64,000 nucleotides of DNA from JAAYJT01 sp037445555 (GCA_037445555.1 JBBIKG010000010.1:1-64000), one strand, 5' to 3'; counted from the first letter of the stretch, positions 1 through 8,112 are shown. Notes: generated from the letters alone by a model not told the origin. Made by a program: numbers and translations.

Positions 1-1
1 G

Positions 2-991
2 CGCATGTTTTACGGATCAGGCACGCTTCATAAAAAGGCAGGCCAATACTTGAGTTTTACGGCAGGAACAGACTGGATTGTAAATCAGTTGCATTCATCC
101 CAATACATCTCCGACCCGATGCGTGTCACCTGGCTTGCCATGGCTAGTTCATCATACAGTAAGGACCGGCTCCAGGCGACGGGTATTCTAATTTCCACAT
201 TCGCTTTCGATCGAAATAAAACCGGTGAAGGTTCGGTAATAAACAACAAGATCAATTACAATATATCTATGCTATGCAAGATAAAACCGGCTTTGTCGGC
301 CAGGGTAATGCTACGCTCGATCTACCGCTTGCCCACCTTCAACGAGCTTTATTATTCACTCGTTGGCAATCAATCGCTCAGACCCGAGTATGGCACTCAA
401 GCCAATGCAGGTCTGAGCTTGCAGAAAAGATCAAGAAAAATTGCGATGGAACTCACCGGAGATATATTCCATAATGTTTTGAGAAACAAAATAGTATCAG
501 TACCCACTCAGCAACTTTTTATCTGGAGCACACGAAATATCGGTAAAGTACAGACACTAGGAATCGAGGCTCAGGCTAAAATCAGCATGATCATAACAAG
601 TCAAACCCTGCTTAATTTCAGCGGCACCTACACCCTGCAAAAAGCCAGCGATCGCACTGTAAAAGGATCCACTACCTATGGCCACCAGATAGCATACGTC
701 CCTTACGAAATTGCTGCTGCCGACTGGACCTTGCATCACAAAAAAATTAGCATAAACTATTCATTCATCTTTAACGGGTTCCGTTATTTTCTTGATCAGA
801 ATATAGCAGCTAACCTGCTCCCGGCCTGGTGGCAGCACGATCTGACGATCAGGTGCGCTTTACTCATACCAAAACCCGAAATAGCTCTAAAAGCCAATAT
901 TAGCAACCTGTTTGACAAAAGGTACGAAGTAGTCAGGAGCTTCCCAATGCCCGGGCGGGCCTTCAACATTACACTCGATATGAAATTTTGA
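2..991 (+). CDS. TonB-dependent outer-membrane receptor, C-terminal part (5' end outside window)
   Basis: The reading frame is open from the window edge, so the ATG at 5 is internal and only about 328 C-terminal residues are present. The visible part is the outer-membrane beta-barrel. It has alternating aromatic strands, a RLPTFNELYY segment followed by a LRPEYG segment typical of BtuB/FepA-like barrels, and a terminal aromatic residue (ending in LDMKF) as expected for BAM-dependent insertion. The plug and TonB box lie upstream of the window. The stop touches the next gene, which encodes a lipoprotein propeller like BtuG, the B12-binding partner of BtuB in Bacteroides. A cobalamin substrate is therefore my inference from context; other metal complexes are possible. 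Confidence 0.85.
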   Translation, partial: RMFYGSGTLHKKAGQYLSFTAGTDWIVNQLHSSQYISDPMRVTWLAMASSSYSKDRLQATGILISTFAFDRNKTGEGSVINNKINYNISMLCKIKPALSARVMLRSIYRLPTFNELYYSLVGNQSLRPEYGTQANAGLSLQKRSRKIAMELTGDIFHNVLRNKIVSVPTQQLFIWSTRNIGKVQTLGIEAQAKISMIITSQTLLNFSGTYTLQKASDRTVKGSTTYGHQIAYVPYEIAAADWTLHHKKISINYSFIFNGFRYFLDQNIAANLLPAWWQHDLTIRCALLIPKPEIALKANISNLFDKRYEVVRSFPMPGRAFNITLDMKF

Positions 992-1020
992 AACAATTTT
1001 TCGATGAAAAAATTTTACAA

Positions 1021-2094
1021 ATGTCTACCCATTTTTTATTGATTTTGTTTATCGCTTTTCTTGCGATGACTTCATGCATCAAAGAGCCTAACAGGGAACC
1101 TTTCGCCGGAAAAGTAAGCAAAGCCAGGGGAATATATGTGCTCAATGAAGGACTGTACGGTTCAAATAATTCGACCATCAGCTATTATGATTCGGATAAA
1201 ATGGTAGTGGTGAACGACTTTTTTAAGTCTGTAAATCAAAGGGGTTTGGGCGATACCGGCAGCGATCTGGGCATATATGGGACCAAGATGTATGCCGTGG
1301 TAAGCACGTCAAGTGTATTGGAGGTGATGGAGGCAAGAACAGGAAAAAGCATCAGGCAGGTTCCTCTGTTCAGTGGAAGCAAGCCGCGACAGCCCAGACA
1401 AATGGCATTTTATCACGGTAAAGTATGGGTTTGTTCCTTTGATGGAACCATAGCAGTGATTGACACGCTGGTACTGGCAGTAGAAAACGTCATTCACGCC
1501 GGCAAGAACCCGGATGGCATCCTGGCAACAAATGGAAAGATCTTTGTCTCAAACAGCGGCGGCCTCGATTTCCCGAATTACGACCAAACCCTTTCGGTGA
1601 TTGACCCCTTTACACGGACCGAAATTAACAAAATTGCGGTGGGGCTTAATCCGTTTACGCTTCAAGCCGATTCCTACGGCGATTTGTATGTTGTATCGCG
1701 CGGCAATTACCGGGATATCCTTTCACGTCTGCAGATTGTGAGCACCGCAGATCAAAAATTGAAACAGACATTTGACGGTTTTGAAGCTTCAAATATCGTG
1801 ATCAGTAACGACACAGCCTATGTGTATTCCTATGACTTTGCCAAGTCAGAGTCGACCATAATGGTTCTCAATACCAGGACCGAAGAGATAATTACTCCCC
1901 GGTTTATCAGCGATGGCACTGTGGTGGAAACAGTTTACGGAATAGCAGTAGATGCGTGGAACGGGGATGTATATATTTCTGATGCGCGCAGTTTTCTGAC
2001 TACCGGGCGGGTTCATTGTTATGACCGGCATGGTCGTCGCAGGTTTTCATTTGATACTGGGCTCAATCCGGTTAAAATTGTTTTTGTAAGGTGA
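1021..2094 (+). CDS. Surface beta-propeller lipoprotein, YncE/DUF5074-like (BtuG-like)
   Basis: About 357 residues. A lipoprotein signal ends in a lipobox (AMTSC, Cys about residue 19 from the chosen start), then repeated YVLNEG.., ..VSTSSVLEVME.., ..VFVSNSGG.., ..VIDP.. strand units give a seven-bladed YncE-like propeller. The frame can also be read from a TTG at 988 overlapping the receptor stop. I prefer the ATG at 1021 because it gives a clean signal peptide. In Bacteroides, BtuG proteins of this type sit on BtuB and bind vitamin B12 very tightly. The gene follows a BtuB-like receptor directly, so it is probably co-transcribed and a surface capture protein. Ligand identity is inferred. 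It ends at a strong hairpin terminator. Confidence 0.8.
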   Translation: MSTHFLLILFIAFLAMTSCIKEPNREPFAGKVSKARGIYVLNEGLYGSNNSTISYYDSDKMVVVNDFFKSVNQRGLGDTGSDLGIYGTKMYAVVSTSSVLEVMEARTGKSIRQVPLFSGSKPRQPRQMAFYHGKVWVCSFDGTIAVIDTLVLAVENVIHAGKNPDGILATNGKIFVSNSGGLDFPNYDQTLSVIDPFTRTEINKIAVGLNPFTLQADSYGDLYVVSRGNYRDILSRLQIVSTADQKLKQTFDGFEASNIVISNDTAYVYSYDFAKSESTIMVLNTRTEEIITPRFISDGTVVETVYGIAVDAWNGDVYISDARSFLTTGRVHCYDRHGRRRFSFDTGLNPVKIVFVR

Positions 2095-2100
2095 TAAAGA

Positions 2101-2146
2101 CAAAAGCGGGAAGTTGTTCTGGCCGATCAACTTCCCGCTTCGCTTT
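2101..2146. terminator. Bidirectional rho-independent terminator
   Basis: An 11-bp perfect stem, GCGGGAAGTTG (2106-2116) with CAACTTCCCGC (2128-2138). It is followed by TTCGCTTTT on the plus strand and by TTTTG on the minus strand. It can end the BtuG-like gene from the left and the minus-strand RNA proposed at 2101-2475 from the right. Confidence 0.8.
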
Positions 2147-2475
2147 TCCGATTGCCTTAGCTTTCGGTGCGCGCCAAGCTACTGTTATTTGGGCGGCACA
2201 ACAAAAGGCGATCGTCTCCAATCCATTCCCTAATCTCTCTGCCTGCCGAGGTCACTGACAAAAGTCGCGACGTACTTGAAGCAGGGTTTCAGGAAACCTT
2301 TGCTGCGCTGGCGTCACGGATGGGCTCTCGCCTTCCCCTTTTCCGACACCCTCTTCTGTGTTTCGCCGGTTGCTCCCGTAAGAACTCCCTTTGTTTTTCG
2401 GGTGATTCCTGAGTCTGCCTTTCGGCTTTTCAGGGTATCTTCCCTTCAGAAGTACGCTTTTTATCCCTTACTTGG
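2101..2475 (-). ncRNA. Predicted structured non-coding RNA, class not recognised
   Basis: A 460-bp gap without a credible protein gene. On the minus strand a Bacteroidota promoter (2481-2511) is followed by about 370 nt and the terminator at 2101-2146. Helices I can pair by eye: a closing stem 2456-2450 with 2277-2271, extended by 2447-2444 with 2281-2278; a hairpin 2434-2430 with 2412-2408 enclosing GCC-GAAA-GGC (2426-2417); GGC-GAGA-GCC (2332-2323); GGTTT-CCTG-AAACC (2298-2285); and a 3' domain 2214-2211/2209-2205 with 2158-2154/2152-2149. Two loops are GNRA tetraloops. I do not see the RNase P core GAGGAAAGTCC, the SRP motif GGAAGGAAGCAGC, a tmRNA acceptor end with CCA, or a clear cobalamin-riboswitch core. 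The helices are not covariation-tested. Confidence 0.6.
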
Positions 2476-2480
2476 TCTAA

Positions 2481-2511
2481 CAAAGGTAATCCAATACCAG
2501 AGGGCTGTCAA
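2481..2511 (-). promoter_or_regulatory. Bacteroidota-type promoter for the predicted ncRNA
   Basis: On the minus strand, TTG (2511-2509), exactly 20 bp, then TACCTTTG (2488-2481) matches the Bacteroidota sigma consensus TTTG/TTG-N19-21-TAnnTTTG. The same eight-base -7 box occurs in all three rRNA promoters of this window, which suggests strong constitutive expression. Transcription would begin near 2474. Confidence 0.7.
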
Positions 2512-2536
2512 TAGATTTATCCCTGGAATAGCCCAC

Positions 2537-2566
2537 AAAAAATGCACAATTGTTTTCAACAATTGT
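2537..2566 (-). terminator. Terminator of the 166-residue gene
   Basis: Minus strand: ACAATTGTT (2566-2558), three-base loop, AACAATTGT (2554-2546), then GCATTTTTT (2545-2537). The stem overlaps the stop codon of the gene at 2556-3056. Confidence 0.7.
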
Positions 2567-3056
2567 TAATAACTTCAACCACCCGAAAAAACAATTTTCC
2601 TTTACGGCTGCCTTCATACCATCCACTTATAAAATCGCCTGCCTTAACCCCATCATCCGGATAGAGGAAGGCCAAATGTAATTGTCGGTTCGCATCATGT
2701 ATACGGTGCAATTTATGTTTCCGTCCTTTGTGATCTGTAATGTAACATTCCTCAACAACCTTCAAGGGGTAACGGTAATTTGCCACAAAATGCCCGTGCA
2801 TGGGTTCAAGTAAAATACGACCGGAACAGTTGATTTTATCAACTCTGCATTTCACTTTCACTCCAATCATAATTCCGAAACTTTCGTATGTATCGGAAGG
2901 TATAAGCAGCCTGTTTTTAAATCTGCTGAGAAGCACAAAGAACCGTTGCCCTGATTCCGATATGATATGACCGGTCACAGTAAATTTCAGGTAGCGTCCT
3001 TCGGTATATCGCTCGCCAAAAAAGAAGGTGGTTCTTTTCCAATTCCGCCTCATCAT
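2556..3056 (-). CDS. Hypothetical protein with OB/S1-like beta-strand repeats
   Basis: 166 residues, very basic at the N-terminus (MMRRNWKRTT), with no signal peptide. Residues ~20-95 read like an OB or S1-type barrel: a VTGHIISESG strand pair, LLIPSD, then GVKVKCRVDKIN followed by GRILLEP, the usual S1 pattern of a C-V-.-K-I-N strand before the last strand. Residues ~95-166 may form a second copy, ending in GDFISGWYEG...FFRVVEV. A nucleic-acid-binding role would fit but is inferred. It lies just downstream of the rel gene on the same strand, 47 bp apart, so it may be co-transcribed. It has its own terminator. Confidence 0.7.
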   Translation of the reverse strand: MMRRNWKRTTFFFGERYTEGRYLKFTVTGHIISESGQRFFVLLSRFKNRLLIPSDTYESFGIMIGVKVKCRVDKINCSGRILLEPMHGHFVANYRYPLKVVEECYITDHKGRKHKLHRIHDANRQLHLAFLYPDDGVKAGDFISGWYEGSRKGKLFFRVVEVINNC

Positions 3057-3102
3057 AGGAGATATCTGTAGTTAGGCCACTTTAAACTTAATTGAATGAC
3101 AT

Positions 3103-5292
3103 TTAAGTGATTTGCACTCTTGAGGCTTTTTTCACCCCTGCGATATTCACCAACCGGTGCAATAAGGAATCCAAGTGCTTTGAGTCAGTCACCATAACCC
3201 TTAACATGCCTTCAAATTTTCCCATTTTTGAATCAACCTGTATACTACGCAAGCTTATTTTACTATCCTGGCTCACCGCCTGGGTAATATCGCTGACAAT
3301 ACCATGCCGGTCGTTTCCAGCAATTCGGATGTCGGCAATAAAACTTGTAATTTCCTCCTTCTTCACCCAAATCGCTTCGAGTACCCGGTAGGGATATCTT
3401 GTCTGCATCTGGTTGGCATTGTGACAGTCAGCTCTGTGGATCTTTATGCCTGCTCCTACGGTCACAAATCCGAAAATAGCATCGCCCGAAACGGGTTGGC
3501 AACATTTTGAAAGAGTAAAATCGCTGATTTCAGGGTTATTGTCTATCAGTAGGAAATCGGCACCGGGTTTTCCCTGAAACGACCTGGTCTGTATTTTTTT
3601 CTGGATCTTTTCTTTTAAAGCCTCATCAACCGACTTTGACGGTGCCTGAACCACCTCCTTGATTTCAGAAATATCGATTCGGCCTGCAGCAATGTAATGG
3701 TAGAGTTCGAGCGGCTCGGCGAGTTTGTAATGAGCAAATAACTTATTCAGGACAGTATCACTCAAGGTCAAATCCATCTGATTAAGTTTGCGCCGCAAAA
3801 TTTCACGACCTTCTTCGCTCCGGTTGAATTCGGCTACCCTTAGAAATCGTTTTATCTTATTACGCGCCCTGTTCGTTGCTACCCAGTTCAGCCAGTCTAG
3901 ATTTGGCTTCTGGTTTTTTGAGGTGATGACTTCCACCTTATCCCCATTTTTGAGCACATGCTTAATTTGAACCTGAACTCCGTTGACACGTGCCCCCGTA
4001 CATTTTTCGCCCAGGCCTGTGTGGATCTCGAATGCAAAATCGAGAACACTTGCTCCTTTCGGAAGCTTTTTTAGATCGCCCTGCGGCGTAAATACAAAGA
4101 TGCTGTCGTCAGCAATTTTTATTTTATGCAGATGTTCGGCATCCTCGGTCGGGTCTGCCCGTTCAAGGACATGCCGGATATTGACCATCAGCGACGGATC
4201 GTTTCCTTTGGCTCCTTTATAAAGCCAATGTGCAGCATGTCCTTTCTCCGCCTCATCATCCATGCGCTGTGTTCTTATCTGGACTTCCACCCATCGGTTT
4301 TCAGGACCCATCACCGTGGTGTGCAACGACTCGTATCCGTTCTCCTTGGGTTTGGTAATCCAGTCGCGCAATCGCTTCGGATTAGGCTGAAACAGATTTG
4401 TGACTACAGAATAGGCTTTCCAGCAATCGGATTTCTCATTTTCAGGTTTGCTCTCGAGTATGATACGAATGGCAAAAACATCGAATACTTCGTCGAAGTC
4501 GACATTTTGCGCCTTCATCTTGTTCCAGATTGAGAAAATTGATTTCGTCCGGCCTTTGATTTCAAACCTGAGGTGATCCTTTGAAAGTTCTTTTCCGATA
4601 ACTCGACTGAATTCCGCTACGTACACATCGAGTTTCTCACGCGAATCCTGCAACTTTCGGTCAATTGAGAAGTAGATTGCCGGTTCAGTATAACGCATGG
4701 ATAATTCCTCGAGCTCTGTTTTAATATTGTAAAGCCCTAGCCTGTGTGCCATTGGGGCATAGAGTTTGCTTGTTTCGACCGAAATTCTTGCCTTGTCGCT
4801 TTCGCGGAGAAATTCAAGCTGGCGCATGAAATGCAACCGATCGGCAAGTTTGATAAGAATCACACGTGAATCACCGGCAATGGCCAGCAATAAGCGGATG
4901 AAGTTTTCAGAATGAAATGACACTTTTTCGGTGCGAAGCAGGCTGATGGTGCGAAGCCCGGTAGCAATCCGGGCAATCTCGGGTCCGAACTGTTGTTCTA
5001 CCATCAATTCATCCATTCCTTCGGCTACAGCAATATCCTGAAGCAATGCACCAACCACCGCCGTGCTGCCCAGCCCCATTTCGATAGCGACAATATTAGC
5101 AACCGAGAGGCTGTGTTCGACATAGTTAAATCCCGAAGCAGTAATTGTGGTTGGCCACCTGTGTTTGATCAGATGGTAAGCTCTCTGCATCACTTTTTGT
5201 TCAGCAGGCTCGAATAAACCGAGCAGCGCAAGAAATCTCTCATCTGAATCCTGCAAAAGGCTATGCATTGCTTTACTCTCAGTTGCTATCAT
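3103..5292 (-). CDS. RelA/SpoT-family (p)ppGpp synthetase with degenerate hydrolase domain
   Basis: 729 residues with the full long-Rel layout: HD domain (~40-160), synthetase (~180-360, with DVFAIRI, NGYESLHTTV, VEVQIRT and GHAAHWLYK), TGS (~395-465), a conserved-cysteine region (SKCCQPVSGD, near residue 600) and a C-terminal ACT domain (~650-729). The synthetase core looks intact. In the hydrolase, His60 and Asp151 are kept, but the central HD pair reads Gln85-Asp86 and the following Glu-Asp pair of the family is absent (LLQDIAVAE where LLHDVVEDT is usual). Hydrolysis of (p)ppGpp is therefore probably lost, as in E. coli RelA, and the cell would need another SpoT/Rel or small hydrolase. It is probably activated on ribosomes by uncharged tRNA. 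Confidence 0.95.
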   Translation of the reverse strand: MIATESKAMHSLLQDSDERFLALLGLFEPAEQKVMQRAYHLIKHRWPTTITASGFNYVEHSLSVANIVAIEMGLGSTAVVGALLQDIAVAEGMDELMVEQQFGPEIARIATGLRTISLLRTEKVSFHSENFIRLLLAIAGDSRVILIKLADRLHFMRQLEFLRESDKARISVETSKLYAPMAHRLGLYNIKTELEELSMRYTEPAIYFSIDRKLQDSREKLDVYVAEFSRVIGKELSKDHLRFEIKGRTKSIFSIWNKMKAQNVDFDEVFDVFAIRIILESKPENEKSDCWKAYSVVTNLFQPNPKRLRDWITKPKENGYESLHTTVMGPENRWVEVQIRTQRMDDEAEKGHAAHWLYKGAKGNDPSLMVNIRHVLERADPTEDAEHLHKIKIADDSIFVFTPQGDLKKLPKGASVLDFAFEIHTGLGEKCTGARVNGVQVQIKHVLKNGDKVEVITSKNQKPNLDWLNWVATNRARNKIKRFLRVAEFNRSEEGREILRRKLNQMDLTLSDTVLNKLFAHYKLAEPLELYHYIAAGRIDISEIKEVVQAPSKSVDEALKEKIQKKIQTRSFQGKPGADFLLIDNNPEISDFTLSKCCQPVSGDAIFGFVTVGAGIKIHRADCHNANQMQTRYPYRVLEAIWVKKEEITSFIADIRIAGNDRHGIVSDITQAVSQDSKISLRSIQVDSKMGKFEGMLRVMVTDSKHLDSLLHRLVNIAGVKKASRVQIT

Positions 5293-5336
5293 CTTTATTC
5301 ACCTATGCCTTACACTGTTAATAAGGAATACGTACG

Positions 5337-5369
5337 AAAAAAGGGGTTGTCGTTTTGACCAACCCCTTT
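5337..5369 (-). terminator. Terminator after the nfeD-floA operon
   Basis: Minus strand: GGGGTTG (5366-5360), a ten-base loop, CAACCCC (5349-5343), then six T (5342-5337). It lies between the floA stop and the rel start and separates the two transcription units. Confidence 0.8.
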
Positions 5370-5399
5370 GATATGAGTATTTTAGAGTGTGGGCTGGTG

Positions 5400-6404
5400 T
5401 TATTTTTTCTGACTTTCTGAATCCTTCTGCCCCTTGGTGGCATGAGGATCAGAAATCGATTCACGCATGCGGGTATCAGCCTGGATATTCTGGAATTTAT
5501 AATAATCCATAATGCCTAAGTTACCGCTCCTAAACGATTCTGCAATAGCCATCGGAATTTCGGCTTCGGCCAGGATGACCTTGGCCCGGGCTTCCTGCGC
5601 TTTGGCTTTCATTTCCTGCTCTACCGCAATGGCCATGGCGCGTCTCTCCTCAGCTTTAGCCTGTGCAATATTTTTATCGGCATTGGCCTGATCCATCTGC
5701 AGGTAGGCTCCGATGTTTTTACCTACATCGATATCGGCGATGTCGATCGATAAAATCTCAAAAGCTGTACCACTGTCAAGACCTTTGGCAAGCACTACCT
5801 TTGAAATCACATCGGGGTTTTCGAGTACACTCTTGTGCGAATCAGCTGACCCGATAGCACTCACGACGCCTTCGCCCACCCTGGCAAGAATGGTTTCTTC
5901 GCCTGCACCTCCAACCAACTGTTTGATATTGGCCCGGACGGTTACCCTGGCGGTGGCAATAAGCTGTATACCGTCCTTCGCTACGGCGGCAATCTGCTTG
6001 GTAGTGATTACTTTTGGATTTACCGACATCTGCACAGCTTCGAATACGTCGCGCCCTGCAAGGTCGATAGCGGTAGCCATCTTGAAATCAAGGGCTATAT
6101 TTGCCTTATCGGCCGAAATAAGTGCATTGATAACCGGCCTCACCCTGCCACCAGCCAGGAAATGGGCTTCGAGGTCGTTGCGCGTCACCCTCAGACCTGC
6201 TTTGGTGGCGGCAATCATGCTGTTGACGATAACGGCCGGTGGGATCTTCCTCCACCGCATGAGCACCAGTTGCAACAGCGAAATCCTTACCCCTGAAACC
6301 AGAGCGGAGAACCAGAGCCCAACTGGGATAAATACAAAAATAAACCAAAGCCCAAACAGGGCAGCAATACCTATGGCAATAAAAATCAAAGCATTCGGTT
6401 CCAT
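5400..6404 (-). CDS. floA: Flotillin-like protein FloA
   Basis: 334 residues, the usual FloA length. A hydrophobic N-terminal hairpin (~5-50) anchors it to the inner membrane. An SPFH-type domain follows (AVIVNSMIAATKAG, GGRVRPVINALISADKA, VTVRANIKQLVGGAGEETI). Then comes a long Ala/Glu/Lys-rich coiled coil (~240-290, DKNIAQAKAEERRAMAIA) and a short conserved tail (IMDYYKFQNIQADTRMR). Flotillin-like proteins oligomerise in membrane microdomains and affect membrane fluidity and secretion or signalling complexes. The gene starts 1 bp after the nfeD stop, the common nfeD-floA pair, so the two are translated together. Confidence 0.95.
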   Translation of the reverse strand: MEPNALIFIAIGIAALFGLWFIFVFIPVGLWFSALVSGVRISLLQLVLMRWRKIPPAVIVNSMIAATKAGLRVTRNDLEAHFLAGGRVRPVINALISADKANIALDFKMATAIDLAGRDVFEAVQMSVNPKVITTKQIAAVAKDGIQLIATARVTVRANIKQLVGGAGEETILARVGEGVVSAIGSADSHKSVLENPDVISKVVLAKGLDSGTAFEILSIDIADIDVGKNIGAYLQMDQANADKNIAQAKAEERRAMAIAVEQEMKAKAQEARAKVILAEAEIPMAIAESFRSGNLGIMDYYKFQNIQADTRMRESISDPHATKGQKDSESQKK

Positions 6405-6405
6405 G

Positions 6406-6876
6406 TTACGTTGTTTTAGGTTTTACCAATATTTTACTATACTCAATTTTAATCACTTCAATTTCGGTCTGCGGATCGATGAACTCGCCAAGGGTGTGCA
6501 CCTCGTAGTAATCACCGTTAATAAAAGCCTTGCCTGCAGGAGCCAGCCTTGAGATTGTTTTGCCTGTATCACCCACCTTTACCTTCTCTGCATCCACCAC
6601 GTTCATCTTTGAATCTACCTGGGTGTCCAGCATCATTCGCTTCCAGGTCTTCGACTTAAGTGCAAAGTACAAAACAAGGCCTGTGAGCACCAACACTCCC
6701 AACAGCATGTAGTGCCCTTCGGGTGTGCCATACACAGCATAGGCCTGCCAGATACCTATAACCAGCAGCACAAATCCGGTGATGCCGACAAAGGTGGTTC
6801 CGGGCACAACCAGCACTTCAGTAAGCAGGAGTAGAATCCCTACGATCACTAGAATCAGTATAATTGTCCAGGTCAT
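6406..6876 (-). CDS. NfeD family membrane protein
   Basis: 156 residues. Two to three membrane helices (~5-75) include the conserved LLLLTEVLVVPGTTFVGITG segment with its E-x(3)-P-G pattern. A C-terminal OB-fold follows (~95-150; VGDTGKTISRLAPAGKAFINGDYYEV...EIEVIKIE). This is the short, protease-free NfeD type that partners flotillins. The floA gene follows at once, which supports a joint role in membrane microdomains. A TACCTTTG -7 box on the minus strand (6957-6950) lies about 75 bp upstream, though I see no well-spaced -33 box. Confidence 0.9.
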   Translation of the reverse strand: MTWTIILILVIVGILLLLTEVLVVPGTTFVGITGFVLLVIGIWQAYAVYGTPEGHYMLLGVLVLTGLVLYFALKSKTWKRMMLDTQVDSKMNVVDAEKVKVGDTGKTISRLAPAGKAFINGDYYEVHTLGEFIDPQTEIEVIKIEYSKILVKPKTT

Positions 6877-7007
6877 CTTTGGAACTGTTGATTGATTGAA
6901 TAATTGCTGGGCAGCAAACGAGTTAATTCAGATCTGTCAGCTTTGAAGGCAAAGGTATTCACATTTTACCAATTTTCCAGACAAAATTGCCATAACGAGA
7001 TTAATAT

Positions 7008-7280
7008 TTATTGCAAGGAAACTTTCAGTCCCTTTGACTGCAGAGCCTGCGCCTGACGTTTCAGCGAGTTGGTGTCGCTGTAGCTGATTGTGCATTTTCC
7101 ATTGTAATGGGTTATCAGTGCACACTGTTCAGCTGTTTCGGGTTCGTGATCACACACTTCGATAAGGCATTCGATAACATAATCGAACGAATGGACATCG
7201 TCGTTGTGCAGAACCAGGCTTCGGTCCAAATCGTCGGCAAGGTCCTTCCTGAGAGCGGGGCGAACTTTATTCTGATTCAT
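7008..7280 (-). CDS. clpS: ATP-dependent Clp protease adaptor ClpS
   Basis: 90 residues. The core LVLHNDDVHSFDYVIECL matches the ClpS N-degron pocket, followed by AEQCALITHYNGKC, which corresponds to the family pattern A-...-H-..G+C-...-G and binds the ClpA/ClpC N-domain. ClpS delivers proteins with destabilising N-terminal residues to the Clp protease in the cytoplasm. It is transcribed away from the NUDIX gene across a 89-bp gap. I see no operon partner. Confidence 0.93.
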   Translation of the reverse strand: MNQNKVRPALRKDLADDLDRSLVLHNDDVHSFDYVIECLIEVCDHEPETAEQCALITHYNGKCTISYSDTNSLKRQAQALQSKGLKVSLQ

Positions 7281-7369
7281 GCGGATTATTATGATGAAAC
7301 GGACGGTAAAATTAATGAACTTTGATGCTACCGCCGATGTTGTTTATAAAAAGATTGATTATTCTGTCC

Positions 7370-8017
7370 ATGCCTTCTTTTCCACACCCATTTACTATAT
7401 TCGTCAATGAACTGTCAAAACACCTCTCAGAGCCTTTGCCAGGGTATGCCTCACATGCAAAAATGATCCCTGCCGAAAGGTTGGCTGATATGCAGAAGAC
7501 GGAGGGTTTGCAGCATGCAATGCCCAGCAGTGTGCTCATTGCGCTGTTTGAAGAGGCGGGCGATGTTTTTACTTTACTAATCAAACGTACCGCCGACAAC
7601 GGCCCTCACAGTGGGCAGATTAGTTTTCCGGGCGGCAAAAAGGACAGTAGGGACAGAACCTTTATAGATACCGCCATACGTGAAGCGGGCGAAGAAATAG
7701 GTCTTGATCCTGGCCAGATAATCGTCCTGGGGCAACTAAGTCCGCTTTTTGTTGCGCCTAGCAATTTTGTCATAAATCCCATCGTGGCCGTAATCGAACC
7801 ACCCATAAAACTTGCGCTGAATTCTGAAGAAGTAGAATACATCATTGAGCTTCCAATAACCAAACTCGAAGATTTTGTAACTGTGCAAAATATTGAAGTC
7901 AGAGGGAGAGTACTCCGCGATATGCCCTGTTTTTCCTGCAACGGCCATGTCATCTGGGGCGCCACTGCAATGATACTGCAGGAGTTAAGGGACGTGTTGG
8001 CAAAATCAACTGTTTAG
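7370..8017 (+). CDS. NUDIX hydrolase, CoA pyrophosphatase-like
   Basis: 215 residues from the chosen start. The NUDIX box is complete: GGKKDSRDRTFIDTAIREAGEEIG (G-x5-E-x7-REUXEE-type, with REAGEEIG). It is preceded by SGQISFPGG, the signature separating CoA pyrophosphatases (NudL/YeaB group) from other NUDIX enzymes, and by ALFEEAGDVFTLLIKRT. Expected reaction: CoA to 4'-phosphopantetheine plus 3',5'-ADP with Mg2+. An ATG at 7322 is also in frame, but the family normally begins a few residues before the FVNELSKHL helix, so I chose the ATG at 7370. Confidence 0.88.
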   Translation: MPSFPHPFTIFVNELSKHLSEPLPGYASHAKMIPAERLADMQKTEGLQHAMPSSVLIALFEEAGDVFTLLIKRTADNGPHSGQISFPGGKKDSRDRTFIDTAIREAGEEIGLDPGQIIVLGQLSPLFVAPSNFVINPIVAVIEPPIKLALNSEEVEYIIELPITKLEDFVTVQNIEVRGRVLRDMPCFSCNGHVIWGATAMILQELRDVLAKSTV

Positions 8018-8112
8018 GGTTGTCCTGTAAGGCAGGCTTGTAATCTCAACATTCTGACAGACACAGCCGCGGAACTACTGCCTTATTGGAAGATTTCCAA
8101 AAAACATTATCG

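Noticed and set aside
2150..2480. Cobalamin riboswitch, suggested by the neighbouring BtuB/BtuG-like genes and a GGAAGGCG...CCGTGACGCCAG stretch on the minus strand
   Set aside because: The core GCCACTG and the AGCCAGGAGACCTGCC-type box are not both present, and the transcript would lead into the end of a convergent gene, not toward a regulated one.
2167..2569. Two plus-strand frames of 81 and 97 residues inside the 2.1-2.5 kb gap
   Set aside because: They overlap the proposed structured RNA, lack recognisable domains, and their codons reflect the helices. I see no promoter on the plus strand.
5713..6552. Plus-strand frame of 279 residues across floA and nfeD
   Set aside because: It is the antisense shadow of two well-recognised genes and shows low-complexity Thr/Ser/Ile-rich sequence without a domain.
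6970..6989. Hairpin CAATTTT...AAAATTG as a clpS terminator
   Set aside because: It has a 7-bp AT stem and no T-run, so I do not call it.
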